Below the pieces are notes generated by a model. It was given only the letters and a program-made list of their open reading frames with translations, had not been told where the DNA came from and ran no database searches. This document shows positions 24,488 to 37,076 of a DNA stretch of 61,195 nt, piece after piece; positions within the stretch are counted from its first letter, which is position 1; every line of letters begins with the position of its first letter. The position numbers and the translations under genes are program-made. This DNA comes from Microbotryomycetes sp. JL201 (lineage: Eukaryota > Basidiomycota > Microbotryomycetes): positions 1 to 61,195 of the forward strand of contig JAQYUZ010000064.1 of the NCBI GenBank assembly GCA_033819885.1, read 5' to 3'.

Positions 24488-24742
24488 ATGATCCGTGCTC
24501 ACTCGCTGGTTCGAGCGGGCAAGCGAGCAGTGCATGTGACTACTACATCTTACTGCCGCCAGATGCGCAAGAGTCAACGAAACTCGTCAAATGGCAGCGA
24601 CATCGCCAGCGGCGGCGACTACCCAAAGCACTTTAAGGCTCAGGAGTACTCGTTTGCAGCTGACACGTCCGGCATGCATGCATCGTTCGGCGCCTCGAGA
24701 GCACCGAGTCATCTTAGCTCATCTTCGGGACGACTACTCTGA
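24488..24742 (+). CDS. Small hypothetical protein, possible mitochondrial presequence
   Basis: 84 codons from ATG at 24488 (an in-frame ATG lies upstream at 24416). The first 22 residues, MIRAHSLVRAGKRAVHVTTT onward, are basic, hydroxylated and free of acidic residues, as in a mitochondrial presequence. The rest is polar, with DYPKHFKAQEYSF and a Ser-rich end. I recognise no domain. It could be the first exon of a longer gene or a chance frame. Its position, divergent from the esterase, leaves about 320 bp for a shared promoter. Confidence 0.35.
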   Translation: MIRAHSLVRAGKRAVHVTTTSYCRQMRKSQRNSSNGSDIASGGDYPKHFKAQEYSFAADTSGMHASFGASRAPSHLSSSSGRLL

Positions 24743-25293
24743 TCGAAACAGGAGGCTCACGGCTACGTGCCTGCCTACAGATGGCACTTATAGCTGACTG
24801 CTCACTCTTGTATACGAACATAGCTAAATGGCGTAGTCGTATGAAAAGATAGAATATCAAAAAATGGTGTTGACTGAGCGGCGCCGCGCTTGAATCGCTC
24901 GACAGCGTATTTCTCAACACTCGATCAACTTTTGAGGGCACGAGCACCGCAGGCAGCTCGAACATGACTGAATGAAAAATTTGCGATGCACTCACCAGAA
25001 GACGTGCTTCTCGAGGTGACAGCCTTTCGGCGTCGTTCGTTTCCAAACGCAATCCGGCGCGCGTACGACGATGCCTCGAGCTAGGCGCGCCCAAAAAACA
25101 GCGCCCCCCCCCCCCCTTTGCTTTTGAAAGCGCAGGCAGGCAAGGCGCGGCGAGTCGATTTGAAGAGCAGCCGCAATCGTTTCAACGTCTCTCTCTCTCC
25201 TACACATCACTTGATCTCGTCAGTCCATCTCGTCGAGTCACAAACAGAATCTTTTCCGTCTGACCACCTACATCCGCACCCCTAATCTAGACA
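24743..25293. other. Upstream region of histone H3
   Basis: About 550 bp with no supported gene. It contains a run of 13 C at 25104-25116 and a pyrimidine-rich segment (CTCTCTCTCTCC near 25,190) close to the H3 start, as often seen in fungal promoters. No histone H4 frame was found here on either strand. Confidence 0.5.
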
Positions 25294-26255
<962 letters not shown>

Positions 26256-27191
26256 GCCACACGCTTCGAGACTGTCTTGAATTAGAGTCAAACACACTTC
26301 TACGTCGCTTGTTGATACCCCTTTCTGATCATGACGACTACGGCTTGACGATGATCTCGCCTCTTGTCCTTTTTCTTTCGCGTTTCCGACTCCTCTGTGT
26401 AGTTCACGGCCCGGCACCCAAGGGCTTTTTTACTTTGTTGAATCATTGCTATGTGCTCTGCTTGATTCGCAATTTGCCAAATATGACGCCCATGCAGCAG
26501 TATGACGTTGTGTTCTGCCGTCTTGGGATGCAAATAATGATCTCGACGGATGTTGTGGTTGAAAGCGCGCGAGCGCGAGGTGGCGACTTGGCGTGCTTGT
26601 TCTGCACGAATCTGGCCTTGTATGCCTTCGCGCTACACAAATGACACAATATCGTGCGCCATGTGTACATTATGCATCCTTTGCGAGGTTGTGAGCACCG
26701 ACTCGGCCTAGGTGACGACAAGTGACGCCCCGACGCCACACCTCGCCAGCAAACGTCACTTTGATTAACGCGAAGCTCCCCTTTTTTTTTTTTTGGCATC
26801 TTTTCTCCTTCCTTACGCAATGTTCTCTCGAATGTTCTTGTTCTTTCACCCTTTCGGCGTCCGTGATGACCAACATGCAGATTGGTGGATTCTGCAAGCC
26901 TCGCGAGTCTTCACGTGACCTCTCTGTTCACGGAGCGATCCAGTTCGGACGTCGATCCCAGGCGAACGCAAAGGCCTCAAAACGTTCGACCCAGCGGCAG
27001 GGCAAAGTGGGGGCCAAGAGGCTGATTCCTTTCTACGCTACAACCGTGCAAAGTCAAGAGCAGCACAGAAAGCAACTCTCTGTTGTTGCACTGCCCCTCG
27101 ACCTGAGATCCGTTCACGTGTGCGTTTTTTGCGTGTGTTGTTCGAGTGACTAGAGTTCGACGAACCGGCGATCGCAGTCGCACCGACAGAA
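26256..27191. other. H3 downstream region and bZIP upstream region
   Basis: About 930 bp. It contains T-rich stretches (11 T at 26784) and an open frame of about 95 codons from ATG at 26866 (MTNMQIGGF) with no recognisable domain. That could be an upstream ORF in a long bZIP leader or a missed 5' exon; the bZIP's own first exon follows a TCGCAG that could be an acceptor. No other gene is supported. Confidence 0.4.
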
Positions 27192-29360
27192 ATGCAGGCT
27201 TTGAGCGCTGTACAGCAGCAGGGTGAGCCCGGCACAGTCACGAACGTCAAGTTGAACTATTAACAGATTTTTTGGTGTCGCAGAATCGACGGCTCCGTTG
27301 ACGCCTGGCAGTGCATGGAAGAGTTTCGTGTCGCCGAGCTTGTTCACGGCCGGGCTTGACAGTCCGTCGTCGTCGACGCCTGCTGCCACGTACAACCAAA
27401 ATGGACGCGTGACTAGTTCGATGCACGAAAGAGAGATCAATCCGTTCAGTGATGCATTTGCGTACCCTCCTGCTGCTGGATCGAATCCGGGCGCGGACCA
27501 GGCTTCGTCGGACAACGATCTCGGCCAGATGCTCACGCGCAAACGAGCTCAGCGGGCAATGAACGCGACTGGATCGAGTGGGTTAATCAACAACACCTTG
27601 GATAGCGACGAAGTTGCTTTGCGTGACATGAAGAGGCCCCGGCTGGCAGAAGATGCCATGTCGTCCTCGACGGAAGCCCGATCGGTAGCCACTACCCAGC
27701 AGTCCGCGGGGCAATCGACCAGAACATCGGCTCCCGTGCCAGCTCGCACAGACACAAACTCGACCTCGGACGCAAGCTCGGGCGGATTCGCGTTTGATGA
27801 TGCGACAAGCGGTGCTGAATCAAAGGCTGCGACAGAGAGTCCGGCTTCGTCCACTGCCCCGTCACCAAAACCTGCTACCAATACCAGCAATAGCACCACC
27901 GGCAACATTGGCAAGAATCACGATTTGATCGGGCAGCTGCACACTCGCGTGGAACAGCAGGCGCAACTTGCTCAGCAACAGCGGTACGAGCAGCAACAGC
28001 ACCAGTCGACCCAAGGACCCGCCGCATTTCATCATTTCCAGCCTGCGCCTCTGCCAGTCCGGTATGGTCAGCATCATCAACAACAACATCAGTCTGCAAT
28101 GGACATGGTGACCGGGCCTTCGGATTACTACACGATCGAGACGACGGTCGCTCCCGCCGCCACCTTGCCTGCGGCTTTTGCACCGATCGGAGAGGATGCC
28201 GCGGCAATCGATCCGATGGTCGGTGCTTATGACATGGGCATGCTCTCAAATGCGTATCCTCAACCTGTTGACGACATGATGGCCGCTCCTACGCCTCTCG
28301 CGCTTGGACCTTCGACGACGACGAGACGGATTCACATGCCAGTCTCGCAGCCGAGTTCGACTCCGGCGTCAGCAGTCAGAGCGCCTGTCAATGGACCAGG
28401 CTCAGTCATGGCCGCGGCTGCGTACATGAACGTTCAGTCGGCTGTCAACAGTGCAGCCATGAACGGCACAGCAACTCGCGTCGGTTACGATTCTGCACAG
28501 ACTAGTCCGGCTTCGAGCGCAGCTCCTACTCCTGCAGCAAACCAGGCAAGAACAGCGTCAACTGCCGGACCCCGCAAACGCGGTCGCAAGCCAAAAGTTC
28601 CGGACCCAAACGCGAGCATGATCGACCCCGAAGTCGAAAAGGCCGCAGCACTAGAGCGCAACAGGATTGCCGCCAGCAAGTCTAGGTTGCGGAAAAAGGA
28701 ACGTGTGCATAACCTTGAGCAGAGTAAGCCCCTTCTAACCGATGTTGCCTCTGTCGTTGTCTCGTTGCTGACTTGTTCGCTTCAGCTGCCGCCGAATTAT
28801 CGCAGGCCAATTCTGCATTGCAAGCGACATGCCACGCTCTGCAGCAAGAGCTCGCCTCTCTGCGTCAATTGCTTGCGTCAAATCACCCTTCCAGCTTGTG
28901 CACTTGCACTCACGTTCAGGGTTATCTCCGACGCGAGTCGACGGGTGGCGGCATTCCTGCGATCGAGCGACTTGCCGGCGACACGTTGCAAAAGAGTTAC
29001 GAACAAGCAGTGTCTTCTCCATCTGCCGGTGGTGTCCCAGACATGTCGATCAAAGAGACGGCCGTGTTGGCTCACATGGAAGCACAGTCGAAATTTGCTG
29101 CTCAACAAGCTGTTGTCGTTCACCATCATCAACAGCAGCAGCAGCAGCAACAACAACAACAGCAAGCAACGGCCGACGGCAGACCTACACGGCGAGGCAG
29201 GTCAGCGAGCTCGTACTCGCAACAGCAACAGGACCCAAACACGGGAACGTCTTTGATGTTGCCACCGAGACCAGGCTCGCCTCAAACGACTATCGACGTC
29301 GAAAGACAAATGTCCATTAACCGTAACGCCATTCCTATTCGAAAATCGTCTCGCGTCTAA
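27192..29360 (+). CDS. ATF/CREB-type bZIP transcription factor
   Basis: Three exons. Exon 1 (MQALSAVQQQ) joins after a 62-nt intron to APLTPGSAWKSFVSPSLF, resembling the stress-activation (HRA) region of fission yeast Atf1-type factors, followed by EREINPFSDAFAY. A long Ser/Thr/Gln-rich middle leads to the basic region ERNRIAASKSRLRKKERVHN (N-x7-R). A 68-nt intron lies between the basic region and the zipper, whose heptad Leu are in LEQTAAELSQANSAL and HALQQELASLRQLL. A poly-Gln tract of about 12 follows, then GRPTRRGR and a C-terminal RKSSRV. It is expected to bind TGACGT sites as a dimer and act in stress responses; the target set is inference. A 5' exon upstream cannot be excluded. Confidence 0.88.
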
Positions 29361-29651
29361 GCCTTGTCCGCCTTGGTCGACTTTTTCGTCTTCCTCCGTG
29401 ACATTGACATACATATCAATAAACCCTCCTTCTATTTCGAGCTTCTCTTAAGTACACACATACGATTCCACCTCTCTTTTTTTTTTGGCCCTCGGGGACC
29501 ACTTTTCCGCGTTGATCGAGGCGCGATATACGAAATACGTTCGCTTTTTGCTTAGTTTGTTGTGGCAACGACACCAAGTTTGAAATGAGTACAAGTAGTT
29601 TCTTTCTCCTGCTTTGTGGTCACCGGGCCGATGGCAAAGAGGCTTACATTT

Positions 29652-30890
29652 TCAAGCGTGATCTAAAAGCAAACAGACCTCGTACAAGGTTTTTTCAACG
29701 TTTACCGAGCTACGTTCGTTCGTGTTCCGTGCTACGATCGGTTGTTTTGTACTTTCTAACCAGTGAAAGAATGGGATGAGGAGTGGTGAAGTGCAAGAAC
29801 GAAGTAAACGTGGTCGAACGTTGATATTGATTCGAGTCGTTCGAGATGGATCAGCGTTGCAATTGAGTTTGGACAGCGTTTGATAAGTCCAGTGTAGTAT
29901 GTTGTAGAGGCTGTTTGCGAGCAGAGGGTAGCTAGTTGGTGTGGCTAGAGCGATTTGTTCGAGGTTGTGTATCACGCTTTTGAGAAAGTGCTGACTGAGG
30001 GTACGAAACGTTTCAGAGCTCAAACGAGTCGTAACTATAAGTTTGTGAATGACTCGAGTTGAATTGGATACTGGAGATGCAACGCCGACCTCGACCCGGC
30101 CAAGGAGAAACACGACAATGTCAATGATTGCAGACTGTTGCTTCGAGCAAATCAGCGCATTGTTTGATGTTTTGCCAGAGACCGATTGTCACCTCGGCTT
30201 CGCTCTGCAAAAGGTTGTCTGTTCCAATAGCGAAAAGACTCGAAAAGTCGAGCTTTTCCACAGCCAAGCCTATGGCCATCTCGAGCTCGTGTGCCTCGCA
30301 TCTACGGTCCGTCGGTTGGAATGTTCTGACAGCTCTGGAAAGGATTTCGAGCACATCATTGACGTCTCTTGCGTTGGTCAACTTTGATTCGCTGTAAATC
30401 CATGCGTCTTTTCAAACCCCCGAGCCCGACCGCAAGCCAGCCAGCCCGAAAACCGTCAACGAAGCTCAGCAACGACTCTTTCCGAGCGTTTCTGATTGAG
30501 CTTACAGCCGCTCATTGAAACAGTCGAGCTGGTACCGCAATCGGTCAACAACCCATACAGCGTAATCCGAGCTTGAACGTGTTTTCGACTCTGCGAAATG
30601 ATTTCTGCAAGGTATCGTTGGTTTGGTGCACGGTGAGTACACCGGGTTTGAACGAGTACAGACGTCTGACCTTGTAGGTCAGATTGCACAACGCAAGACT
30701 GGGTTCCGGCAGTCGGAGGAGGATCGGGAGAACGGTGGCACAATCGCCGATCAAGCACCCAAAGCGCCTACGAAGAAAGCGGAACAAGTTTGAGCAATGT
30801 TTCTCTTGAACGTATGCGGCAAACTCGCAACTGCTACGGCCAGGCTCGGGCTGATCGTCATGTGGAAGAGAAAGTGCGAGGACGGACAAG
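29652..30890 (-). CDS. Uncharacterised coding region, possible diverged family member
   Basis: Several open segments on the minus strand with protein-like composition but no settled exon structure. In order they are FAAYVQEKHCSNLFRFLRRR, then LPEPSLALCNLTYK, a GT-AG intron of about 57 nt, EIISQSRKHVQARITLYGLL, then VNDVLEILSRAVRTFQ, EVTIGLWQNIKQCADLLE and finally LANSLYNILHWTYQTLSKL. The segment LWQNIKQC resembles LWQAIKKC in the three-module family gene, and LPEP followed by a K-x-x-A-x-(I/L) stretch resembles members at 56-59 kb, so it may be a very diverged relative. An upstream Phe/Leu-rich stretch could also suggest a signal peptide for an unrelated gene. No start codon is assigned with confidence. 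Confidence 0.3.
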
Positions 30891-30991
30891 AAAAGCCAAA
30901 GGAAAAGAGCAAAGCTGTTCGTATTTGCATTTTGTTCTCGTCCCTCGTTACGTCACGCCAGTCTCAACAACACGGCGATCAGCGGCGCACG

Positions 30992-33900
30992 CTACAAATC
31001 GCTGCCACTCCAAGTCTGACCCAACGCTTTTGCAGCGTTTGCAAACGCCAATGGCCCTCCTTCGCTTCCTCTCTCGACGTTATCTTCATGTCTTGGTCGA
31101 TCATCGCCGTCGTGACTTTGTTGACGAGATGAAGACCTTTGACCATCATCAGATGACAAAATTCTCCCCAACAAGGGTCTGAAGAAACCAGACAAGCCAC
31201 CATTCGAAGAGTCTTCGCTGACGTGTGCAGATTGACCAATCGTCGAGCTTGGTGTAGTTGCATCAGACAAACCACCAAAGAATCCGCTCTGTCGCTGTTG
31301 TTGCTGTTGCTGATTTGCAAACGTGTTGGATTGGTTGTCTGACGTCCACAAGTCGCCCAAAGTTGCATCCATCCAGTTTTGACCTTGAAACTGGTTCAAC
31401 AATGCGTGTGTGTGCGGACCTGGAGAATCGGATCAGTCGAGATGGCATACCGTGCGACGACGCAAAACAACTGACCGTGGTGCACGTCTTGAGCGACGTC
31501 GCCCGCTTCACTACCAACACTTCCGCTTTCTCCTACGACGTCGCCAATCCTCGTCTGATTGGCGTCATTGATATTGATCAGAGGCACGTTCAAACTAGAA
31601 TCACTGTTCCAAACGACGCCGCTCGTGTCGAAAACGTAGGGCACTTGAGCTGAACTCGAGTCGAACGCTTCAGACGTTGGCATCGGATCGTCCTCAGAAG
31701 GCTCGTTCGGGTCTGGATCTGGAACTGATTGACGCTGAAGGGGGTCCTCTTGGAGAGGCAGTTGCTCTGCTTAGATGGGTTTGTAATGACAGGCTTCAGC
31801 AAGAATGCAAAGGAGCGTTCTGAATTCAGACTGACCATGCTGTTGGGCAAAAGCTTGGTGTTTCTTTCTCGCCTCTGCGAACTCGCGCAAGCGGACGCCA
31901 GCAAGCGGAGTAAAGTAACAGGCCAATTCAAGAGCTTGTCGGATCCTGCAAAGGTGTGCAAGCATTATGAGTTGCTTTAGTCCATCTTTCGGTAGTTCGG
32001 AGTGACCCACCAATCCAACTCTTGATCGGTCAATTCAAACTCGTGAGAGACCGGACCGCCAGGGGAGCCCAGTCTCTGTGAAGCAATCTCGGTCCACCCA
32101 GGCAGCAACTCGAGTTGAACCACAATATGGTGAACGACATGCTTGTCGGATGAAGCCAAATACAGTTGCGAGTAGAATCTGCCATTTCATCACAAAGTGT
32201 CAGCACACCTTCTTGAAGCATAGAATTTTGGATCAGAGGTCGACTGACGCAATCAATTTGAGACATTTTCTGACCCGCAACATGCTCTCCCACCTCAACC
32301 TGACTAATCTGTCGTCGCCCTCTAAAGCAAAGTCTTGCTTGTTTCTCCTCTCTTCCGTCGTCTGACTCGCCACCGGTCTCTTTTTCAACAACCAATCGTG
32401 AATCAGATTGACCAAGTCGACTAAGTACGTGTCTGCCCTGACGCCGAGAAGAACAAAATGATCGAGAGCGTAAGGATCTCCCTCGCAACCTGCCGGCACA
32501 TGAGAGACTCCAACGAGGTATTGCTGAAGATTCTGTATAGCAGAGTGGGTAGAGTCGATCAAAGAGTAAAGATTGGTAATTTCTTCCAAATGAACCGCGC
32601 GGTCGCGTTCACGGTCTACAGATCGTATGCTGTGAGCGATTTATGACCACGCGTACAGTGAAAGCAGACTCACCGCAAGAGATTCTCGTAAACTTCCATT
32701 GAGCGGCGCAGACCCACAGCGCCACTTCGATCAAACTGTTCTCCAGTTGATCTCTTGTCGCTGGTTCAGAGTTGAGAATGTCCTGCAGGCGATTTTGAAG
32801 CGTTGTCGACTTGACGTCGGGCAGTTTGACGCCGAGCGCGGTAAAGTAGTCCGAGATCTCGGATGCGGCCACTTGACAAGGCATTTGAAACCGTGGACCA
32901 ATTGTCAAGTCGTTTCCCTGCGGACGCCTGTGTCGGTACGAACGATATACGCGATGGTTCTCTCGCCCGACATACCAGGAGAGATGTTGCAATACTCCGT
33001 TTCATTTCTTGGTTGGGCTCGTCGTCCGACTTGGACTGTACGAGACCAATGAACATGCCGATCGAGTTTCTTGAAAAGAAGCGACTCTGCTTGGCACGCG
33101 CTTCTTCGACTGCAAAGAACAGGAATCGATAAGCTTTTGGAAACCTAGAAACTGTCTAGTCCAGACTTGCATATGAGCAACTGCGTCAAGGCAGCTAGTA
33201 CTGTAATATTTGTCCAATTATCATCTTGCAAGACTCGTCCGGCCCAAGCGATTTCGTTCGCCCTCGCCTCGAGCGCCCTGACGGCTTTTTCACGACGTTC
33301 TCCAGCAGACAGATACAAAGCGGGCGTTGCCGAGCCGTCTGACAGTGACTGTGTAGGAACGCCAAGCAAAGCCTGTCTCGGAGCCGCCGTCAGCGGTTGT
33401 CCAATCGGAGACGCAGGAGATGGCTCACCGAATGTGGAACTGCTCTTGCTCCAAGCGAACACAGCACAGCTACGCCAAGCTGTAACGCAAATCAACTCAT
33501 GCATGAGAAACTTTGTTAAGCGGCCCTTACCTGTCCGGCGGGATCCAATGCGTGGAGATCCGCCTTGTATTTAGGGATTTTGTCGATCAAATGTTTGAGC
33601 GAGGGCAATTTCGAGCAGCATGCGCGTGCACTTGCTGCAAGTCGAGACGTGTCAATGACGTGACCGTACGTGGCAAAGTCGTTTTGAAGCTCACCGTCCA
33701 ACAAGCTTAGCGTCAGTGCATCTGCCAGCACTGACTGCGACATTCTCGCATCTGGACTGAGGTATCCGACATAAACTTCGCCATGCTGCATCCGTTCAAG
33801 CTCTAGGTGAGCTTTGAGACTGGCAATCTGCTGTTGTGTCGGTGAAGGCAACACTTGAGAAGCGATCGAGTCTGTGAACGTCCGACTGGCCGACTGGTGG

Positions 33901-35155
33901 GACGAGGAAGACGACGACGAAGGTGCCGGGGGGACCGAGGTTCTGGCAGTCGATCCTGGACCTTGTGTGGATGCAGTATCAATTCCTCTTGAAGATGAGG
34001 ACGAGTCTGATATGAAAATGGGCGGCGATGGACGAAATTCATGACCTCTGTCGAGAGCTGCGGCCCTCGCCTGGGTCGATTCATGTAATTGTTGTTGGAC
34101 AGTAGCTGTGAAGAAGCAATGAAGTGTGTCAGTCTGCAGGTTTTGCATCCTCTGACGGCTGTTTCCAGTCCATATTGCATTGACGTCAACGAAAGCGAAT
34201 GGACGATCTTTTTGATGAAAGATGTCCCGGTTCACGACTGCAAGCTTCGCCCGGCCTAGTCTGTAGCGCACCTAATTTTGCCTCGAGTTCTGCCACCCTA
34301 GGGTCTGACTGTTGCTCTTGTTTTGATTGACTGTGAGCGCGAGCGCCGTTAGCAATGACCCAGACGTGAGCGAGGTCGCGACATGGACGCTCGGGAGCAA
34401 CGCCTGTCGGCCGACGGCAAATGACTGACACATGAGCGTGCTCGGGGTACTTGCACTGCTCCGAGCGCTTTGTACACCTGTCACATCTCGGCCAGGCCCT
34501 GTCGCACTTGACTCTTCTGTCCCTGTCAACGAGTTATGGCCGTGAGAATTTGCGCGATCGTCCGCGGACGGAGTCCGCCGACTTGCCTGCACTGTTTGCA
34601 GCTCTTGTCCGATACGATCTGGCTCTCTATCCTTGATGTTTTTGCTGTTGCTGTAGATGGCCGTGTTGAATACGTGTTGTCGGGTGCGGGCTCGGCGTGT
34701 GTATCGGTGTATTCGGCGTCGAAAGCTTCGTACTGCATCGGCGCATGTGGGTGCGGCTGGACGCCCATCGGGAGTGGGTTGTAGGGTTCGATGCCTGGTC
34801 CGCGCGGTGGGAACCCTTGCAGCTCGTGCGTGGCCGGGAACGGGTGGATTACGGCGAGCGGCGGTGGGGCCGCGCGCGAGGCCGACGCTGTCGCACTAGC
34901 CTCGTTGTCGTCGCGCGTGTACGCAAACAAATAAGGCTCGTACAGCGAGCTCGTTCCAAAGTCGGATTGCGGTGCAGCACTTGGCTGCTGGGTCGTTGCA
35001 AACGAATCGTACGCCAGTAAATCGACACTGTCGCCCGCGAGCGCACTACTCGTACTCGTCCCCGTCGCCGTCGGCGTCGTTCCAACGTCAAACTCAAACA
35101 CACTCAAGTCTCGTGACAAGTACTCGTCCTCGTCGTCTGGTCGGCCACGAGACAT
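30992..35155 (-). CDS. Zn(II)2Cys6 fungal transcription factor
   Basis: DNA-binding regulator of about 1,100 residues in about ten exons. The start is the ATG at 35155 (MSRGRPDDEDEYLSRD), followed by an acidic, low-complexity region. The zinc cluster reads SCKQCRDRRVKCDRAWPRC then DRCTKRSEQCKYPE, with perfect C-x2-C-x6-C-x6-C-x2-C-x6-C spacing once a GC-AG intron (34586-34523) is removed from its middle. A Ser-rich linker (DSSSSSRG, PSSSSSSS) follows, then a helical middle region of fungal-specific factors (ALEARANEIAWAGRVLQDD, SLIEVALWVCAAQWKF, DLVNLIHDWLLKK). The C-terminus has a Gln run and NQFQGQNWMDATLGDLW, a common activator-like ending, then QTWSGSDL. Targets are unknown. It is divergent from the phosphatase-like gene across 400 bp. 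Confidence 0.85.
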
Positions 35156-35350
35156 CGGGCGACAACGCAATCCATGGCCGTTTCAAAGATCAGCGACCCC
35201 TGACTTTGCACTTGACGTCACCGCAAGATAGATCACTGCCTTTGAGCTGGCAGGCCTCGCGTGTCAATATATCTCGCTTGCGTGGTTTGAACAAATCTGT
35301 GTTACCAAAGGTACAGCACATCTCGTTACGATCATCTCGTTGCGATCAAG

Positions 35351-35358
35351 TCACGTGA
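35351..35358. promoter_or_regulatory. Palindromic E-box in a divergent promoter
   Basis: TCACGTGA sits between GATC repeats (GATCA at 35344 and GATCA at 35357) in the 399-bp space between the start codons of the Zn2Cys6 factor (minus) and the phosphatase-like gene (plus). Its position, 195 bp from each start, fits a shared bHLH-type control site. Sequence match only. Confidence 0.4.
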
Positions 35359-35554
35359 TCAACGGGAATACTCAATCAATCTAGAGCACGGTGCTGGAAA
35401 TGGGAGTGGCGATCCACTCTTGTATTGACTGTCAACGCACAGCTGGCATTTGGAGGAAAAGTCGTGCAGAAATAGTTTGGGCGGCGCACGTGCGCGATGG
35501 AAAACACGCCGCGTCCGGCACTTGGCCATTCGCCGCATTGACGTACAGCCAAAG

Positions 35555-36579
35555 ATGCGCCCGACGCTCGGAGCACGGTCTCGTGGTCTATCACTCGGGT
35601 CACTCGCTATCGTCATCGCTGTCGTCTTTATCGTCGGCGCACTGTGCGCGTCGGCGTTGCCAGCCTCGGCGATAACAGCAAGTGCACGCGATGGCGACTC
35701 ACCAAGCAGCTTGCAGTGGCTCGATCACGACTTGACAGACGTACAGGCACAGACAGTGTACGACAAGATACCAGCAAGCTCGCGCGTCGTCTTGATACGT
35801 CATGCAGAGAAACCAAAACACGACAAGCCTGGATTGAGCAGGAAGGGTGTCAAGAGAGCTCAATGCTTGAGAAAGGTGAGCAGCCTCAGGCCAGAAAATC
35901 CAGGAGACGGTCAAGCTGAACGCAGCCTCGCCGGGGCCCGGTGTTTTGTGCTCAGGCCCTCGGACCAAAGTCCAAGTACGACTTTGGATTGATCATTGCA
36001 CAGAGCTACAACTCTGCGACTGGGATGCGCAAGCGACCATACGATACGGTCAAGCCGCTCGCGGACGACTTGGGCATTCCAGTCAGGACAGAGTGGCACG
36101 TCCTCCCTCTTTCGTGATTCCTTGAGCACAGCCCGAGACAGCTGACACGCAAAATACGTGCAGCGAGCGAGACGACCCAGCCTGCGTCATCCGAATCATC
36201 AACGAGTTTTCGAAACACGAAGAGAACAAGGGCAAGGACGTGCTAATTTGTTGGAAGCACTCGTTCCTGCACGTCATCGCCAGAGCACTCGGCTCGCAAA
36301 CAAAGTCCAAGTACCCGGATGATAGGTGTGTGGGCTCTTGTCAATGCTCGTTGAAACGCGGAACCGTGCTGACGCGCCGTTACAAGATACGACATTCTTT
36401 GGGTAATGCAGAACCGCAAGATCATTTCAAAGGAGGCGGAACACTGTCCCAAACTCGACAAGCAACACAAAGCAAAGAACGATAAGCAGGATCCAGATTT
36501 GCAAGTGTCGGAAGACGGTGTGAACGAGGACTGGTTGTCTGATCAGGTCGAACAAATGACGCTCGGCAATCGCCAGTAG
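35555..36579 (+). CDS. Membrane-anchored histidine-phosphatase-like (phosphoglycerate mutase fold) protein
   Basis: About 280 residues in four exons. The ATG at 35555 is followed by a basic stretch and one hydrophobic span (LAIVIAVVFIVGALCASAL), giving a type II membrane or signal anchor. Next come VVLIRHAEKPKHD, with the RH-A catalytic His motif near the start of the fold, LSRKGVKRAQCLRK, the segment DFGLIIAQSYNSATGMRKRPYDTV in place of the usual SPxxRT motif, and DVLICWKHSFLHVIARALG with the second catalytic His. The C-terminus is charged (EDGVNEDWLSDQ). The lumenal or cell-surface side is likely. The substrate is unknown; a role as a phosphatase is inference from the RHAEKP and WKH motifs. 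Confidence 0.75.
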
Positions 36580-36645
36580 ATTCGCCAAGCTTTCGCTTAT
36601 CCTGTAGGCTTGATTATGCTTTGTCTGTTGTTTGAACTACGTATT

Positions 36646-37020
36646 TTATGTGTGTGTCATGTACACAAGCGGTGACACCGCAAAATTCGGCATTTTCGCC
36701 AGTTGATCAAAAATCCGTAGCTCTCGCATGCTCCGGGCTTGTAGCGTGACCTGTTTCCGCCCAGATACCCGCAGATCACCGCCTGTGTGGTCCAGTACGT
36801 ACGCTAGAACTGCTATGTTTGGTGTTTCTGGTTTGTGCGGCTTTTCATTGTCGCTTTTTGCAGCCTGCTCTGTCCGCGATAGTTGATTAGCCCACATCGA
36901 TGATGGCATGGCGTTGACTGTAAGCTGTTGGCAGGCTATTGTAGCTGCATGACACTTTGCTTGCTTCAGAAAGGCTGTGCAACGCAGTATAGACTCCTCG
37001 TGGAGCCTCTCGCTCGGTTT
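36646..37020 (-). pseudogene. Possible family fragment, antisense to the next family gene's leader
   Basis: An open frame on the minus strand reads LHEESILRCTAFLKQAKCHA at its upstream end, weakly like the LHELLWLRQATFAC openings, and runs on through MWANQLSRTEQAAK and LAYVLDHTGGDLRV to a stop at about 36646. An in-frame stop lies just upstream at about 37,025, and no acceptor or further module was found. It may be a decayed copy left in reverse orientation, or simply a chance frame in the 500 bp between the phosphatase-like gene and the next family gene. Confidence 0.25.
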
Positions 37021-37076
37021 TTACGTCGTGCGATGCTCGTTGCCTACTCTGTCTTCTGATCTCTTTCATAATTTGC

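Noticed and set aside
29131-29165. CAG/CAA repeat as an expanded microsatellite of note
   Set aside because: It simply encodes a poly-Gln run of about 12 in the bZIP protein, common in fungal transcription factors.
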